DNA of 64,000 nucleotides from G963662985 sp963662985 (GTDB lineage: Bacteria; Chloroflexota; Anaerolineae; Anaerolineales; UBA11579), in the NCBI GenBank assembly GCA_963662985.1, contig OY760067.1, positions 2,108,001 to 2,172,000 on the forward strand, given 5' to 3'. Shown in pieces: positions 52,876 to 61,600 of this stretch. Under the pieces are notes generated by a model. It was not told the DNA's origin and did not search any database. It saw only the letters and a list, made by a program, of their open reading frames with translations. How positions within the stretch are numbered: the first letter of the stretch is position 1; each line of letters starts with the position of its first letter. Position numbers and translations under genes: made by a program.

Positions 52876-53051
52876 ATTTTTAAAGATGTTTTTGATAAGT
52901 AATCTGAGTTGGAATTGGAATAGGCGAAATTTTGTTTAATATTTTTTTTAACAGTTGGTTTAATTATTAATATTTTAAGGTTGGGGCTATTGAGGATTTT
53001 TTTCTATCTCTTATAATGGCGTTAGTCCTGTTGTTAGGAGGGTTTTTGGGA

Positions 53052-53882
53052 ATGGAAATTTTTCAGGAAAAAATAATTGAGGAAAATATGGATGATCAGA
53101 AGACCCATTCGATGGAGACTTTGGATCGGAATGATCGGATGTATAACTATAATCGTAACATTCGCTTTGTCGATTTTTTGCGAATGATTTTGGGGTTGGT
53201 GTTTTTGGATCTGTTATTCTTAGGTTCTTATTTTTTGGTGTTTGGGCTGGGGGATGGAATGCTTTTGTTGAAGGCGTTGGGAACTTTAAGTGTGATTGAT
53301 TTGTTCTTGTTTTTGATTAATAAGTTGTTTAAGAGCACTTTTTTGGAATATTTATTTTTATTTTTCCATCCGGGATTTTTTCTTTTGGCGAATATGGCAT
53401 TTATTGGATTGATGTACTCAAATTTAGATATTCATTTTTACTATTATTATATTTTTATTGTGATTAGTTTGATTTTCTTGTTTGTCCCTTTTTTTATGTC
53501 GATTGAAAAATGCGAGGCAGCTTTGCAGGCTCTTAAGGCGCGACCTGATGGAGAGGAACAGATGAAGGGGAAGGTGGAATTGAGGAAGGGTTTTAAACAA
53601 AAATCGTTTCGGTGGATTTATTATGCGTTTTTCCTTTTACTGGCTTTTCCACTAACGCGATGGGTGGGGGTTTTGGCGTTGTATGTCTATGTGATGGTTT
53701 TTATTTCAGTTCGGACGCGGATTTCTGCGAATAAGTATAAGGATCAGAAGAAGGGGTTGATGCCGATGGATGATTTTGTGGCACAGGAAGCCGAGCTGAA
53801 GGATTTGGAATATGGACTGGATAGTTTGGAAGAACTTGATAAATTATATGGGTTGGAGAGTCTTGAAGATTTGAAAGAGTAG
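53052..53882 (+). CDS. Tandem-duplicate membrane protein B, unknown function
   Basis: 276 residues, paralogue of the protein ending at 52827: shared LDRNDRMYNYNR near the N-terminus, LGSYFLVFG-like helices, FYYYYIFIVI, the SIEKCEAALQAL loop, and NKYKDQKKGLMPMDDFVA with an acidic Leu-rich tail (GLDSLEELDKLYGLESLED). Divergence is considerable, so the duplication is not recent. AGGAGGG precedes the ATG at 53052. Confidence 0.7.
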   Translation: MEIFQEKIIEENMDDQKTHSMETLDRNDRMYNYNRNIRFVDFLRMILGLVFLDLLFLGSYFLVFGLGDGMLLLKALGTLSVIDLFLFLINKLFKSTFLEYLFLFFHPGFFLLANMAFIGLMYSNLDIHFYYYYIFIVISLIFLFVPFFMSIEKCEAALQALKARPDGEEQMKGKVELRKGFKQKSFRWIYYAFFLLLAFPLTRWVGVLALYVYVMVFISVRTRISANKYKDQKKGLMPMDDFVAQEAELKDLEYGLDSLEELDKLYGLESLEDLKE

Positions 53883-53912
53883 ATATTAAGTGATTTTTAT
53901 AATGAGAATGAG

Positions 53913-53940
53913 AAAGAAGAAGCAATTGCTTCTTCTTTTT
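53913..53940 (+). terminator. Palindromic terminator B
   Basis: The same 26-base palindrome with core GAAGCAATTGCTTC as at 52848, again with a T-run, between membrane protein B and the convergent gene. Confidence 0.85.
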
Positions 53941-54798
53941 TTAGTTGAATAAAAGGTTATGAAAGTCAGGAAAGAAGAAATAGGAGAGGATTGAGATAAT
54001 TCCCACAAGAATTAATATAATGGCAAGACTTGCGATGCCAAAAAATGAATAATATTGCCTCATTTTGGTTAAATAATCTAGATTGTATTTTTTCCCTTGA
54101 ATTCTATATACTCCGAGAAATATGCCTATAAAAGGGGCAGAAAAATAAATATTTTTAAAGAATAAGGTAGAGGTAGTTAAACAAAAGAGAATTTGTGGCA
54201 TCCATCCCACTATTTTTTGAGGAAAATTCATGTTTCGGATGATATAAAATTTAAGTTGCCATTTTAATAGTGGGTTATGAATTAAGTTTGTGATTTCTAA
54301 GGCTTTTTGATAATTTTTATAAAAATAGTAATAACCGATTATATATAAAAGAATAAAATTATTTTGTGATAAATTTGCAAATAACTCTTGTTCTGTTTTT
54401 TGGATTTTTTCTTGGTTGTTTTGATGATTGAGAAAAGCGAATTGATAATATTTTGTGATTAGTAGAAATGGATATTTACTCAAAAGACGCTGGGCTTTTT
54501 CAATATTTTGATCAATTTCATTTTTATTTGATAACACTTCAAGCATATACAATAATTCTTCCGTGAGTGCTTGTTGAGTTGAATTTAATGGGTTTTGTTT
54601 GATATTTTCTACTATTTTCTCATATTTTAAAACATCAATTTCTTCTTTTTTTCTTGAAGTAAGGATATTGTATAATTCAAAAATTTGAAAATTCACTGAA
54701 TTTGTCTTTTTGATTTTTTCTAAATTTAAATTTGAAGTAAAACTTTGTTGATAAAGTTTTCGTATTTTTTGAGCGTTGCTTTGGGTTGGAATTTTCAC
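53941..54798 (-). CDS. Hypothetical protein, helical with C-terminal membrane helices
   Basis: 285 residues starting with GTG, preceded by GAAGGGG. The first 190 residues are helical and charged, with a TPR-like character (EKAQRLLSKYPFLLITKYYQFAFL; NYQKALEITNLIHNPLLKW). Hydrophobic stretches follow near residues 208-232 and 258-280 (LAIILILVGIISILSYFFF). No family recognised. It lies 16 bases after the Nudix gene and is probably the last gene of the moxR operon. Confidence 0.6.
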   Translation of the reverse strand: MKIPTQSNAQKIRKLYQQSFTSNLNLEKIKKTNSVNFQIFELYNILTSRKKEEIDVLKYEKIVENIKQNPLNSTQQALTEELLYMLEVLSNKNEIDQNIEKAQRLLSKYPFLLITKYYQFAFLNHQNNQEKIQKTEQELFANLSQNNFILLYIIGYYYFYKNYQKALEITNLIHNPLLKWQLKFYIIRNMNFPQKIVGWMPQILFCLTTSTLFFKNIYFSAPFIGIFLGVYRIQGKKYNLDYLTKMRQYYSFFGIASLAIILILVGIISILSYFFFPDFHNLLFN

Positions 54799-54814
54799 AA
54801 TTCCCCTTCTATTA

Positions 54815-55378
54815 TTATTTGCTATGTTTGCTTTGATAACGATATTCTGCTGAGGTGATTAAGCCGGGTTGGATTTGGGATGGGACGCGGTTGGTGAGGG
54901 AGATATCGTTTGTGGTGGGGTTGAGGATGTTGATGTGGATGGTGAATTGGTTGGTGAGGGACCAGTTTTGCTGGCGCCATTGGTCGAGGACGTGGTAGGT
55001 GGAGCCAATGATGTCGGTGGGGATGTCGGCGGCGAGGGGGTACCAGGCGTAGGTGCCTTCGTTGCAAAGGGGAAGGGTGGGATGGGGGTAGATGGCGTGG
55101 AAATAATGGATGACTTCTTTTTGTTGGGGAATGAAGACTTGGGCAAATTCGGTGAGGGGGAGGTTGGTGATGCCGACTTCTTCTTGGGTTTCTCTGATGG
55201 CGCAGGCGAGGGCGGTTTCGCCGGATTCTACGTGGCCACCGATGCCGGTGCGCCAATTGGGAGCGATTTTTTTCCAGCTGGCTCGGGTGAGAAGGCCGAG
55301 GTGGGTGGGGGTTTGGGGGTGATTGAGGAGGAAGATGACGGTGAAGGCTTGGTCTATGGGGGGGAGTGGAATGGTCAT
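54815..55378 (-). CDS. Nudix hydrolase
   Basis: 187 residues with an exact Nudix box GHVESGETALACAIRETQEEVGI in two parts (G-x5-E-x7-REUxEExGU). Nudix enzymes cleave nucleoside diphosphates linked to another group; the substrate is unknown. It overlaps the DUF4129 gene by four bases (ATGA) and so is part of that operon. Confidence 0.9.
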   Translation of the reverse strand: MTIPLPPIDQAFTVIFLLNHPQTPTHLGLLTRASWKKIAPNWRTGIGGHVESGETALACAIRETQEEVGITNLPLTEFAQVFIPQQKEVIHYFHAIYPHPTLPLCNEGTYAWYPLAADIPTDIIGSTYHVLDQWRQQNWSLTNQFTIHINILNPTTNDISLTNRVPSQIQPGLITSAEYRYQSKHSK

Positions 55379-57045
55379 GAGGAGCTGTTTTCTTCTTTCG
55401 GTTGAGATGGATTGGACCCTGGCGAGGATGTGATGTGATTGAGGACTTTGCGGAGGGTCTTGGTGAGACGCTCGACAAAGGGTATTGTATCATGGTCGGG
55501 GGTGATGTTGGAATAGCGGGCTTGGGAGAAGGCTTGGGTGAGATCGGTCATGGGTGGGGTGGCATCGGGGAGGTCGGCTTCGAGTTTGTGTAGATATTGG
55601 GTGGGGGTGTCAGCAGGGGTGCGATGGACGGGGTGAGTGGGATTGGATTCGAGCTGGTCGAGGGCGTTTAGATAGGCGGCGAACACTTTTTCACGATCTG
55701 TGTGAGGGAACCAAGCTTTGGGCTTGGTTGTTTTTTGGGTTTGTTGGCGTTTTGATTTGCGGCGGGCGTTGGCAAAGTTGAGGGTGGGTAGGGTGGTTTG
55801 GACGCGTTTGAAGAAGGAGCGGAAGGCTTTGCGAATAGCTTGCCATAGGGAGCGGAGATCAAGATGGCGGAGTTTTTGGAAGAGATGGCGGTTTTGGCGG
55901 AGGTAGAAAATGAGTCCGGCGAGGAGGGCGATGGTGAGGATGGACCAGAGGACGATATCGGCGAGGTGATTGGCGGTGGCAGGTGGGGTGGTGGGGATGA
56001 CTTCTTGAGGGATTTGGGGCGGGGATTGGAAGAAGGGTTCGGGGGTGGCAGGTGAGGGTGCGAGAGGATCGGTGGGTTTTTGGGGAATGAGACTGGCGAT
56101 GAAGCTGAAGATGGCGTTGAGAATGGCGAAGAGGCCGATGAGGAGCCAATTGAGTCCGCGGAATAGTGCGCCGATGATGAGGCGCAGGAAATCTAGGAGG
56201 CCGACGGTGACATTGGTGGGGAGGAAGAGGGTGACGGCGAGGAGGATGAGAAGGAAGAGGAGACCGTATTGGAAAAGGGCGGTGAGGAGGGAAGGGTCAA
56301 TTTCGGTATTTTCCCAAAGCCAGCGAGCGCGTTGGACGGAAAAGTTGGTGAGGCTGGCGACGATGATGGCGCAGACAAAATAGAGCAGGAGGTTGAGGAT
56401 GAGAAGGAAGGTTTGGGTGGTGAGGGTGTGTTCTTGAGGGAGAAGATTGCGGGTGATGAGTACGAGGAGGAGGAGAAAGGCGCCGGTGAGGAAGATGCGT
56501 TTGAGCAAATTTTGACGGGCTTGGATGCGGGCCATTTCCATGTCGTTTAGTTCTTCCCAGGTGAGATCTGATTCGTTCATTTGGAGGGCGTAGATATCTT
56601 TGTGGGTGAGGGTGATGATGAGCCAGACGATGAGGCTGGCGACGAGGGCTAGGATGAAATCCCAAGAGAAGATGGCGGCGAAGATGGATTCTTGACGGGC
56701 GGTGGTGAGGGTGGCGGAGATGTTAAAGAGGAAGCTGATGAGACGGATGAACATGGTGAGGGTGATGAGCTCTGAGGCGCGGAAAAAGAACCATTCTTTT
56801 TCAAATAGGGTGAGATGATCTTGGCGAATGCGTTGGGCAGCGTGAAAGGCTTCGAGGCTGATGAAAAAGGCGAGGAAGGGGATTAAGGAGAAGTCTAGGG
56901 TGGGGGTGAGGAGATGGAGAAGTTGAGTGAGGGTGAAGATGAGGGAGGTCATCATGAGGGCAAAGAGAACGCTGATGAGGCGTGTGAGATGTTTTTGATT
57001 GTTTTCGTAGTGGGTGTGCCAGCGGTGATTTGGGGGGGATGTCAT
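55375..57045 (-). CDS. DUF4129-type membrane protein of the MoxR/DUF58 operon
   Basis: 556 residues. About eight membrane helices lie in the first 340 residues, then a Pro/Thr-rich linker (about 345-390), another membrane helix (ADIVLWSILTIALLAGLIFYL) and a cytoplasmic C-terminal domain with FAAYLNALDQLE ... TPTQYLHKLEADLP ... YSNITPD, the pattern of DUF4129. Such proteins accompany MoxR and DUF58 proteins and often a transglutaminase; none of the latter is seen. The start at 57045 overlaps the DUF58 gene by four bases. The coding strand is C-rich, giving many Thr, Pro, Leu and Gln. Confidence 0.78.
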   Translation of the reverse strand: MTSPPNHRWHTHYENNQKHLTRLISVLFALMMTSLIFTLTQLLHLLTPTLDFSLIPFLAFFISLEAFHAAQRIRQDHLTLFEKEWFFFRASELITLTMFIRLISFLFNISATLTTARQESIFAAIFSWDFILALVASLIVWLIITLTHKDIYALQMNESDLTWEELNDMEMARIQARQNLLKRIFLTGAFLLLLVLITRNLLPQEHTLTTQTFLLILNLLLYFVCAIIVASLTNFSVQRARWLWENTEIDPSLLTALFQYGLLFLLILLAVTLFLPTNVTVGLLDFLRLIIGALFRGLNWLLIGLFAILNAIFSFIASLIPQKPTDPLAPSPATPEPFFQSPPQIPQEVIPTTPPATANHLADIVLWSILTIALLAGLIFYLRQNRHLFQKLRHLDLRSLWQAIRKAFRSFFKRVQTTLPTLNFANARRKSKRQQTQKTTKPKAWFPHTDREKVFAAYLNALDQLESNPTHPVHRTPADTPTQYLHKLEADLPDATPPMTDLTQAFSQARYSNITPDHDTIPFVERLTKTLRKVLNHITSSPGSNPSQPKEENSSS

Positions 57046-58313
57046 GCGAGACCTCCGGAAAGTTCTTGTTCGGTTTGGATGTGATGAACGGGGATGTGAT
57101 AGGGGGAGAGTTGATGAGTGATTTCTTGAACGTGGGGGATGGAGCCGATGAGGAGGAGGGAGATGAGGAGACCGCGTTTTTTGGCTTGGATGAGGGCGGG
57201 GAGGAGGGCGGTGGCGTTGTCGCTGGTGATGATGATGAGGGAAGTGGACCAAGGAAGTTGGGTGGCGTGATGGGCGAGATAGGCGGGGAAATCTGCGAAG
57301 AGCGGGGTTTGCTTACCACTGTGTTCGGAATTTTCGGAATTAATGGGGGAGTTTTCGATTGGGGAGAGGGATGGGGGTTGGGTGAGATCGAGGCGTTGGA
57401 TGGTGGCAAGGGTGGAGAGTTGATGGATGAGGTGTTGATGGCCTTTGTCTAGGGCGATGGGGGCGGGAATGGTTTGGGTGAGGGGGTCTTGGGCGAAACA
57501 ATGGAGACTGGTGGATTGGGAGAGATGGGTGAGGTGGGAGAGGAGGGAGGCGGTGGTGGTGATGGCGAGTTCGGAATCGTAGATGCGGTGACGGGGTTGA
57601 AAATCGTATTCGTTGAGGTTGAGGAAAACGGCGGTGTTGAGGGCTTGGGAGGGTTGGAATTGTTTGACTTGGAGTTGGTTGGTGCGGGCGGTGGCTTTCC
57701 AGTCTATGGCACGAATTGGGTCGCCAGGATAGTAGGCGCGCTTGCCAGTGATGCGGGTGGGATCGGCATTGTGTTGGGTTTTGCTGGCGAGGGAGCCATG
57801 CGGAGCTCTGGATTTGAATTGAGGTTGACCGAGGGGTAGCACTCGGGGATAGACGATGAGGGCATGGGGTTCTTGTTCTAGTTTTTGAGGGGGGAGGATG
57901 CCAAGAAAATCACCAATTTTGAGGGTGAGAGGTCCGATTTGATAGATGCCACGTTTGGTGGGGGCGAGCGTGTAGGTGAGGGTGCGGGTTTCACGGCCGG
58001 CGAGGGTGGTGACGAAGGTGTAGGAGCGGTCGGGACGAATTTCGGCAGAGAGGCCGTCGAAGACTTGCACCCAGAGGATGGGGATGCGAGAGGTATTTTC
58101 TAGATGGAGTTCGATTTGAGGATGATCGCCGGGGTAGGCGTAGGGGGCGAAGGTGCGGGTGATGTGCAGGTGTTTGCTGGCATGCAAAAGCCAGAGACGA
58201 TTGAGGAGGAGGAGGGCGAGGAAGAAATAGAGGAGGGTGAAGGCAAAGGGATCATGGGTGTAGATGGCTGCTGCAATGAGCAGCAGGCTGAGAAAGAGGA
58301 TGTATTTGCGCAT
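57042..58313 (-). CDS. DUF58 domain protein
   Basis: 423 residues. Two N-terminal membrane helices (about 5-40) are followed by a beta-rich region (VQVFDGLSAEIRPDRSY) and the DUF58 core YYPGDPIRAIDWKATARTNQLQVKQF. The C-terminal part has a von Willebrand-like TSLIIITSDNATALLPAL. DUF58 proteins work with MoxR ATPases in assembly or maturation of complexes. The start at 58313 lacks a good binding site; coupling with moxR 18 bases upstream is assumed. Confidence 0.88.
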   Translation of the reverse strand: MRKYILFLSLLLIAAAIYTHDPFAFTLLYFFLALLLLNRLWLLHASKHLHITRTFAPYAYPGDHPQIELHLENTSRIPILWVQVFDGLSAEIRPDRSYTFVTTLAGRETRTLTYTLAPTKRGIYQIGPLTLKIGDFLGILPPQKLEQEPHALIVYPRVLPLGQPQFKSRAPHGSLASKTQHNADPTRITGKRAYYPGDPIRAIDWKATARTNQLQVKQFQPSQALNTAVFLNLNEYDFQPRHRIYDSELAITTTASLLSHLTHLSQSTSLHCFAQDPLTQTIPAPIALDKGHQHLIHQLSTLATIQRLDLTQPPSLSPIENSPINSENSEHSGKQTPLFADFPAYLAHHATQLPWSTSLIIITSDNATALLPALIQAKKRGLLISLLLIGSIPHVQEITHQLSPYHIPVHHIQTEQELSGGLA

Positions 58314-58331
58314 AGACAAGATATGCAACCT

Positions 58332-59273
58332 TTAGTCTAGGAGAGAGAGGGGAGTGTTGGTGAGGATTTCTTCTAGTATGGCTTGGGGGGTGATGCCACG
58401 GAGGCTGGCTTGGGGATTGAGAATGAGGCGGTGTTCGAAGACGTAGGGGACAAGATATTGGATGTCGTCGGGGAGGACATGGTCACGGCCTTGGAGGGCG
58501 GCATAGGCTTGGGCGGTTTTGTAGAGAGCGAGGGAGGCACGAGGGCTGACGCCGAGGGCGAGGTGACGATTGGTGCGGGTTTGGTTGACGAGCTGGACGA
58601 TATAGGTTTTGAGGGTGGAATCGACGTGGACGTTGTCTACGGCTTGTTGAGCTTGGGTGAGTTCGGCTAGGTTGGAGACGGGTTGGAGGGTTTCGATGGG
58701 GTGGGAGTGTTTGAGACGTTCTAAGAGGAGGGATTCTTCAGTTTCGGAGGGGTAGCCCATACGGAGTTTGAGCAAGAAACGGTCGAGTTGGGCTTCGGGG
58801 AGGGGGAATGTTCCTTCGTATTCGATGGGGTTTTGGGTGGCGAGGACGAGGAAGGGTTTGGGGAGGGGGTGAGTGGTGCCTTCGACGGTGATTTGGGTTT
58901 CTTGCATGGCTTCGAGGAGGGCGGATTGGGTGCGAGGGGTGGCACGGTTGATTTCATCGGCGAGGAGGATGTTGACAAAGATGGGGCCTTTGATGAAGGT
59001 GAATTCGGCAAGTTTTTGATTGTAGACGCTGACACCGGTGATGTCGTTGGGGAGCAGATCGGGGGTGCATTGGATGCGTTTGAAATCGCCAGCGAGTGTG
59101 GTGGCGAGGGCACGAGCGAGCATGGTTTTGCCGGTGCCGGGGACATCTTCTAGGAGGATGTGACCTTCGGAGAGAATGGCGACGAGAAGGAGTTCGATGA
59201 CTTTCTCTTTGCCGACGATGACCTTTTGGATGTTGTCTGTGACTTTGTTGCGAAAGTTGAGTACGGTTTGCAT
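58332..59273 (-). CDS. MoxR family AAA+ ATPase
   Basis: 313 residues. Walker A is EDVPGTGKTMLARALA (42-57), Walker B is ILLADEINRATPRTQSALLEAMQE in two pieces, and FLVLATQNPIEYEGTFPLPEAQLDRFL is the sensor region of MoxR proteins. It is a chaperone-like ATPase, first gene of the operon moxR / DUF58 / DUF4129 / Nudix / unknown. Together they are likely to act at the membrane. Confidence 0.95.
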   Translation of the reverse strand: MQTVLNFRNKVTDNIQKVIVGKEKVIELLLVAILSEGHILLEDVPGTGKTMLARALATTLAGDFKRIQCTPDLLPNDITGVSVYNQKLAEFTFIKGPIFVNILLADEINRATPRTQSALLEAMQETQITVEGTTHPLPKPFLVLATQNPIEYEGTFPLPEAQLDRFLLKLRMGYPSETEESLLLERLKHSHPIETLQPVSNLAELTQAQQAVDNVHVDSTLKTYIVQLVNQTRTNRHLALGVSPRASLALYKTAQAYAALQGRDHVLPDDIQYLVPYVFEHRLILNPQASLRGITPQAILEEILTNTPLSLLD

Positions 59274-59363
59274 ATTTGCCTCCTAGGGGAGATTGTTTTG
59301 TTTCCCATGTTTATTGTACATGATTCTGGGGGTTTCGTTAATTGGGAATTGAGGAGTTAAAAT

Positions 59364-59399
59364 AACAGCCCTTCATCTCCGAGGAAATGAAGAGCTGTT
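59364..59399 (-). terminator. Terminator after the OsmC gene
   Basis: AACAGC/GCTGTT plus CTTCAT/ATGAAG arms in one interrupted stem; T-rich on the minus strand after it. Confidence 0.6.
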
Positions 59400-59434
59400 G
59401 TTTGTGAATGAATTGATTCGTTTTTGTAAAATTT

Positions 59435-59878
59435 TTATTCGATGGTCAATTTTGGGGTACCAAACTTGACTTGTTTTAGGAGGGTTTGACCTACTGGGCA
59501 GCGGTCTTCGACAAATTCGATTAATTTGAGCAGATCCTCTTGAGAGGCTTCACTTTTTATGTAGAAGTGATAGCGAATTTCGCTATAGCCTTTTTCTGCA
59601 TTTGGATTTTTGCCGTTGAAGCTATCTAGGTCTAAGTCGCCTTCTAGCTCTACGCGGATGTCTTCTAGTTTGATGCCTTTGGCAGGGGCAAAGGATAGGG
59701 CAGTGATGACTTGGCAAGCGCCGAGACTTCCGAGTAGTACTTCTACGGGGTTCATGCCGGTGTCTGTGCCACCGAGTGATTTGGGTTCATCGATGCTGAT
59801 TTTGAATCCTCTGGATTCTGCTTCGACTGCAATCCCTTGTTGTCTTTTGACGACCGATTTAAATGTATGAACTGCCAT
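59435..59878 (-). CDS. OsmC/Ohr family protein
   Basis: 147 residues. The two redox cysteines are in SLGACQV (Cys55) and DRCPVGQTL (Cys127), and GGTDTGMNPVEVLLGSLGAC is the family block. OsmC-type proteins reduce organic hydroperoxides with a Cys pair. Its presence in an anaerobe suggests protection during exposure to oxygen. The gene stands alone. Confidence 0.92.
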   Translation of the reverse strand: MAVHTFKSVVKRQQGIAVEAESRGFKISIDEPKSLGGTDTGMNPVEVLLGSLGACQVITALSFAPAKGIKLEDIRVELEGDLDLDSFNGKNPNAEKGYSEIRYHFYIKSEASQEDLLKLIEFVEDRCPVGQTLLKQVKFGTPKLTIE

Positions 59879-59963
59879 TTGTAACTCCTTTCCTGTTATA
59901 TCTAGGTTAATTATAAGATAAATTAGGACTTATTTTATCAGGAAAGTATTAGAATTTGAAATA

Positions 59964-59987
59964 AAAAGCCCCGGTGAAGGGGCTTTT
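59964..59987 (-). terminator. Terminator after the ABM gene
   Basis: AAAAGCCCC / GGGGCTTTT stem with a T-run on the minus strand. Confidence 0.85.
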
Positions 59988-59991
59988 GGTT

Positions 59992-60279
59992 TTAGTAGAC
60001 GAGGTCGAGGATGTTGAGTTCGAGGTCTTTGGCGTAGGTTTTTTCGAGCTGGGGGCCGAGTTCTACGAGGGTGGGGGAGTTGAGATGGGCGTCTAGGGCG
60101 GCACCGCTTTCCCATTCTTCAACAAAGATGAAGAGGGTGGGATCGTTTTGATCTTGGTAGAGTTTGTAGTCTAGGCAGCCGGCTTCGGCGCGGGTGGGTT
60201 CGATCATTTTGGCGGTGATGGTTTTGAAGGTGTCGATGCTATCTGCTTTTACAGTAAATTTTGCGATTACTTTAATCAT
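59992..60279 (-). CDS. Antibiotic biosynthesis monooxygenase (ABM) domain protein
   Basis: 95 residues with the ferredoxin-like ABM fold: MIKVIAKFTVKADSIDTFK, EAGCLDYKLYQDQNDPTLFIFVEEWES in two parts, and LDAHLNSPTL. Many are quinol or small-molecule oxygenases of YgiN type, or of unknown function. AAGGAG lies five bases before the ATG. The much longer open frame around it is an antisense shadow. Confidence 0.9.
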   Translation of the reverse strand: MIKVIAKFTVKADSIDTFKTITAKMIEPTRAEAGCLDYKLYQDQNDPTLFIFVEEWESGAALDAHLNSPTLVELGPQLEKTYAKDLELNILDLVY

Positions 60280-60374
60280 TTGAATCTCCTTTTGTTCTTC
60301 TTTTTTTAAATGAGGGTTTATGTGTTTGGTATTTGCATTGTACAGGATTGTGGGGTGTGTGGGAAGTGCAAGAA

Positions 60375-60397
60375 AAAAGCGCCAGTGAGGCGCTTTT
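60375..60397 (-). terminator. Terminator after the MFS gene
   Basis: AAAAGCGCC / GGCGCTTTT stem with T-run on the minus strand. Confidence 0.85.
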
Positions 60398-60421
60398 GTT
60401 TGTTTTTGATGGGGTGTTGTT

Positions 60422-61600
60422 TTATTGACGGAGATATTTGCGCCCGATGAGGAAGGCGCCGATGGCGATGAGGAGCCCCGCGAGCAAGCCGACTGCGTAG
60501 CCTCCGTAATATTGAAGCAAGGCGCCACCGATGAGAGGGGTGATGATTTGGGCGAGGGTTTGTTGGGATTGGGTGAGTCCAAGGGTGCCCCCGACGGATT
60601 GTTTGCTGATGGATTTGGTGAGGAGGCTGTTGAGGGATACGTTGGCGATGCCGGCGGAGATGGAGATGGGGATGATGACGAGGATATAGTGGAGGACGGA
60701 GGTGGAGAAACCCCAGGCAATGAGGCCAAAGGCGAGGATGACGGTGCCGTAGAAGATGAGGTGTGACTCTTCGAATTTTTTGGAGACCCAGCCAATGATG
60801 AAGCCTTGGGTGATGACGGACATGACGCCGACTAAGCTGAGGAGGAGGCTGGTGGTTTGGGCGGAGAGATTGAGGGTTTCTTTGGCGACGAGAACGAAGT
60901 TGACTTGAAAGATGGTGAAACCGAGGCTATACCAGAGATTGACGAGGAGGAGGGTGCCAACGGTGGGTTGTTTGAGGGTGGCGAGCAAGTTTTTGAGATT
61001 GAATTTTGTTGCGGGGCTGGATTTGGCTTGTTCGCGTTCTTCGTCGGTGAGTGATTCGGGGATCCAGAAGAGGATGGCGATGAGGTTGAGAAAGGAGAGG
61101 GCAGCGGCGATGAGACCGGGGAGCATGTAGCCAAATTTGGCTAGCTGGCCACCGGCGAAGGGTCCGATGATGAAACCGAGACCGAAGGCGGCTCCGATGA
61201 GGCCGAGACCCTTGGAACGATTTTCGTTATCGGTGATGTCGGTGATGTAGGCTCTGGCGAGGGAGGTGTTGCCGCCGAGGAGACCGTCTATGATGCGGCT
61301 GATGAAGAGCATCCAGAGAGATTGGGAAAATGCGAAGATGAGGAAGGCGACGATGGTGCCGGAGACGGAGATGATGAGGAGGGGACGCCTGCCCCAGCGA
61401 TCTGAGAGGCGGCCGATGATGGGGGCGGCTAGCATTTGGGCGAGGGCGTTTGCGGTGAGGAGCAAGCCGACTTGGGTGGGTGTGGCATTAAATTTTTCGG
61501 CGATATAGGGGAGGAGGGGAAGGATGAGGCTGTAGCCGAGCAGGTCGATGAATACGAAGCCGAAGATGATTGATAATTTTCGTTTGAGTAGTTTATCCAT
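60422..61600 (-). CDS. MFS exporter, DHA1 (TetA-like) type
   Basis: 392 residues with twelve membrane helices. Motif A GRLSDRWGRRPLL lies after helix 2, and GLGFIIGPFAGGQLAK (motif C) in helix 5. It begins IIFGFVFIDLLGYSLILPLLPYIAE, like tetracycline/multidrug exporters. The substrate is unknown. Single-gene unit. Confidence 0.92.
   Translation of the reverse strand: MDKLLKRKLSIIFGFVFIDLLGYSLILPLLPYIAEKFNATPTQVGLLLTANALAQMLAAPIIGRLSDRWGRRPLLIISVSGTIVAFLIFAFSQSLWMLFISRIIDGLLGGNTSLARAYITDITDNENRSKGLGLIGAAFGLGFIIGPFAGGQLAKFGYMLPGLIAAALSFLNLIAILFWIPESLTDEEREQAKSSPATKFNLKNLLATLKQPTVGTLLLVNLWYSLGFTIFQVNFVLVAKETLNLSAQTTSLLLSLVGVMSVITQGFIIGWVSKKFEESHLIFYGTVILAFGLIAWGFSTSVLHYILVIIPISISAGIANVSLNSLLTKSISKQSVGGTLGLTQSQQTLAQIITPLIGGALLQYYGGYAVGLLAGLLIAIGAFLIGRKYLRQ

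Noticed and set aside
54869..55405. Plus-strand open frame of 178 codons over the Nudix gene, and similar ones at 48957-49499, 57030-57452 and 58383-59153
   Set aside because: Gly/Glu/Asp-rich antisense shadows of well-supported minus-strand genes, caused by the G-rich plus strand.
57046..57252. N-terminal extension of the DUF4129 protein
   Set aside because: Overlaps the DUF58 gene in another frame with low-complexity sequence; the ATGA overlap at 57042-57045 is the natural start.
60280..60795. N-terminal extension of the ABM-domain protein
   Set aside because: Ser/Pro-rich antisense of the MFS gene; AAGGAG and family length fix the start at 60279.
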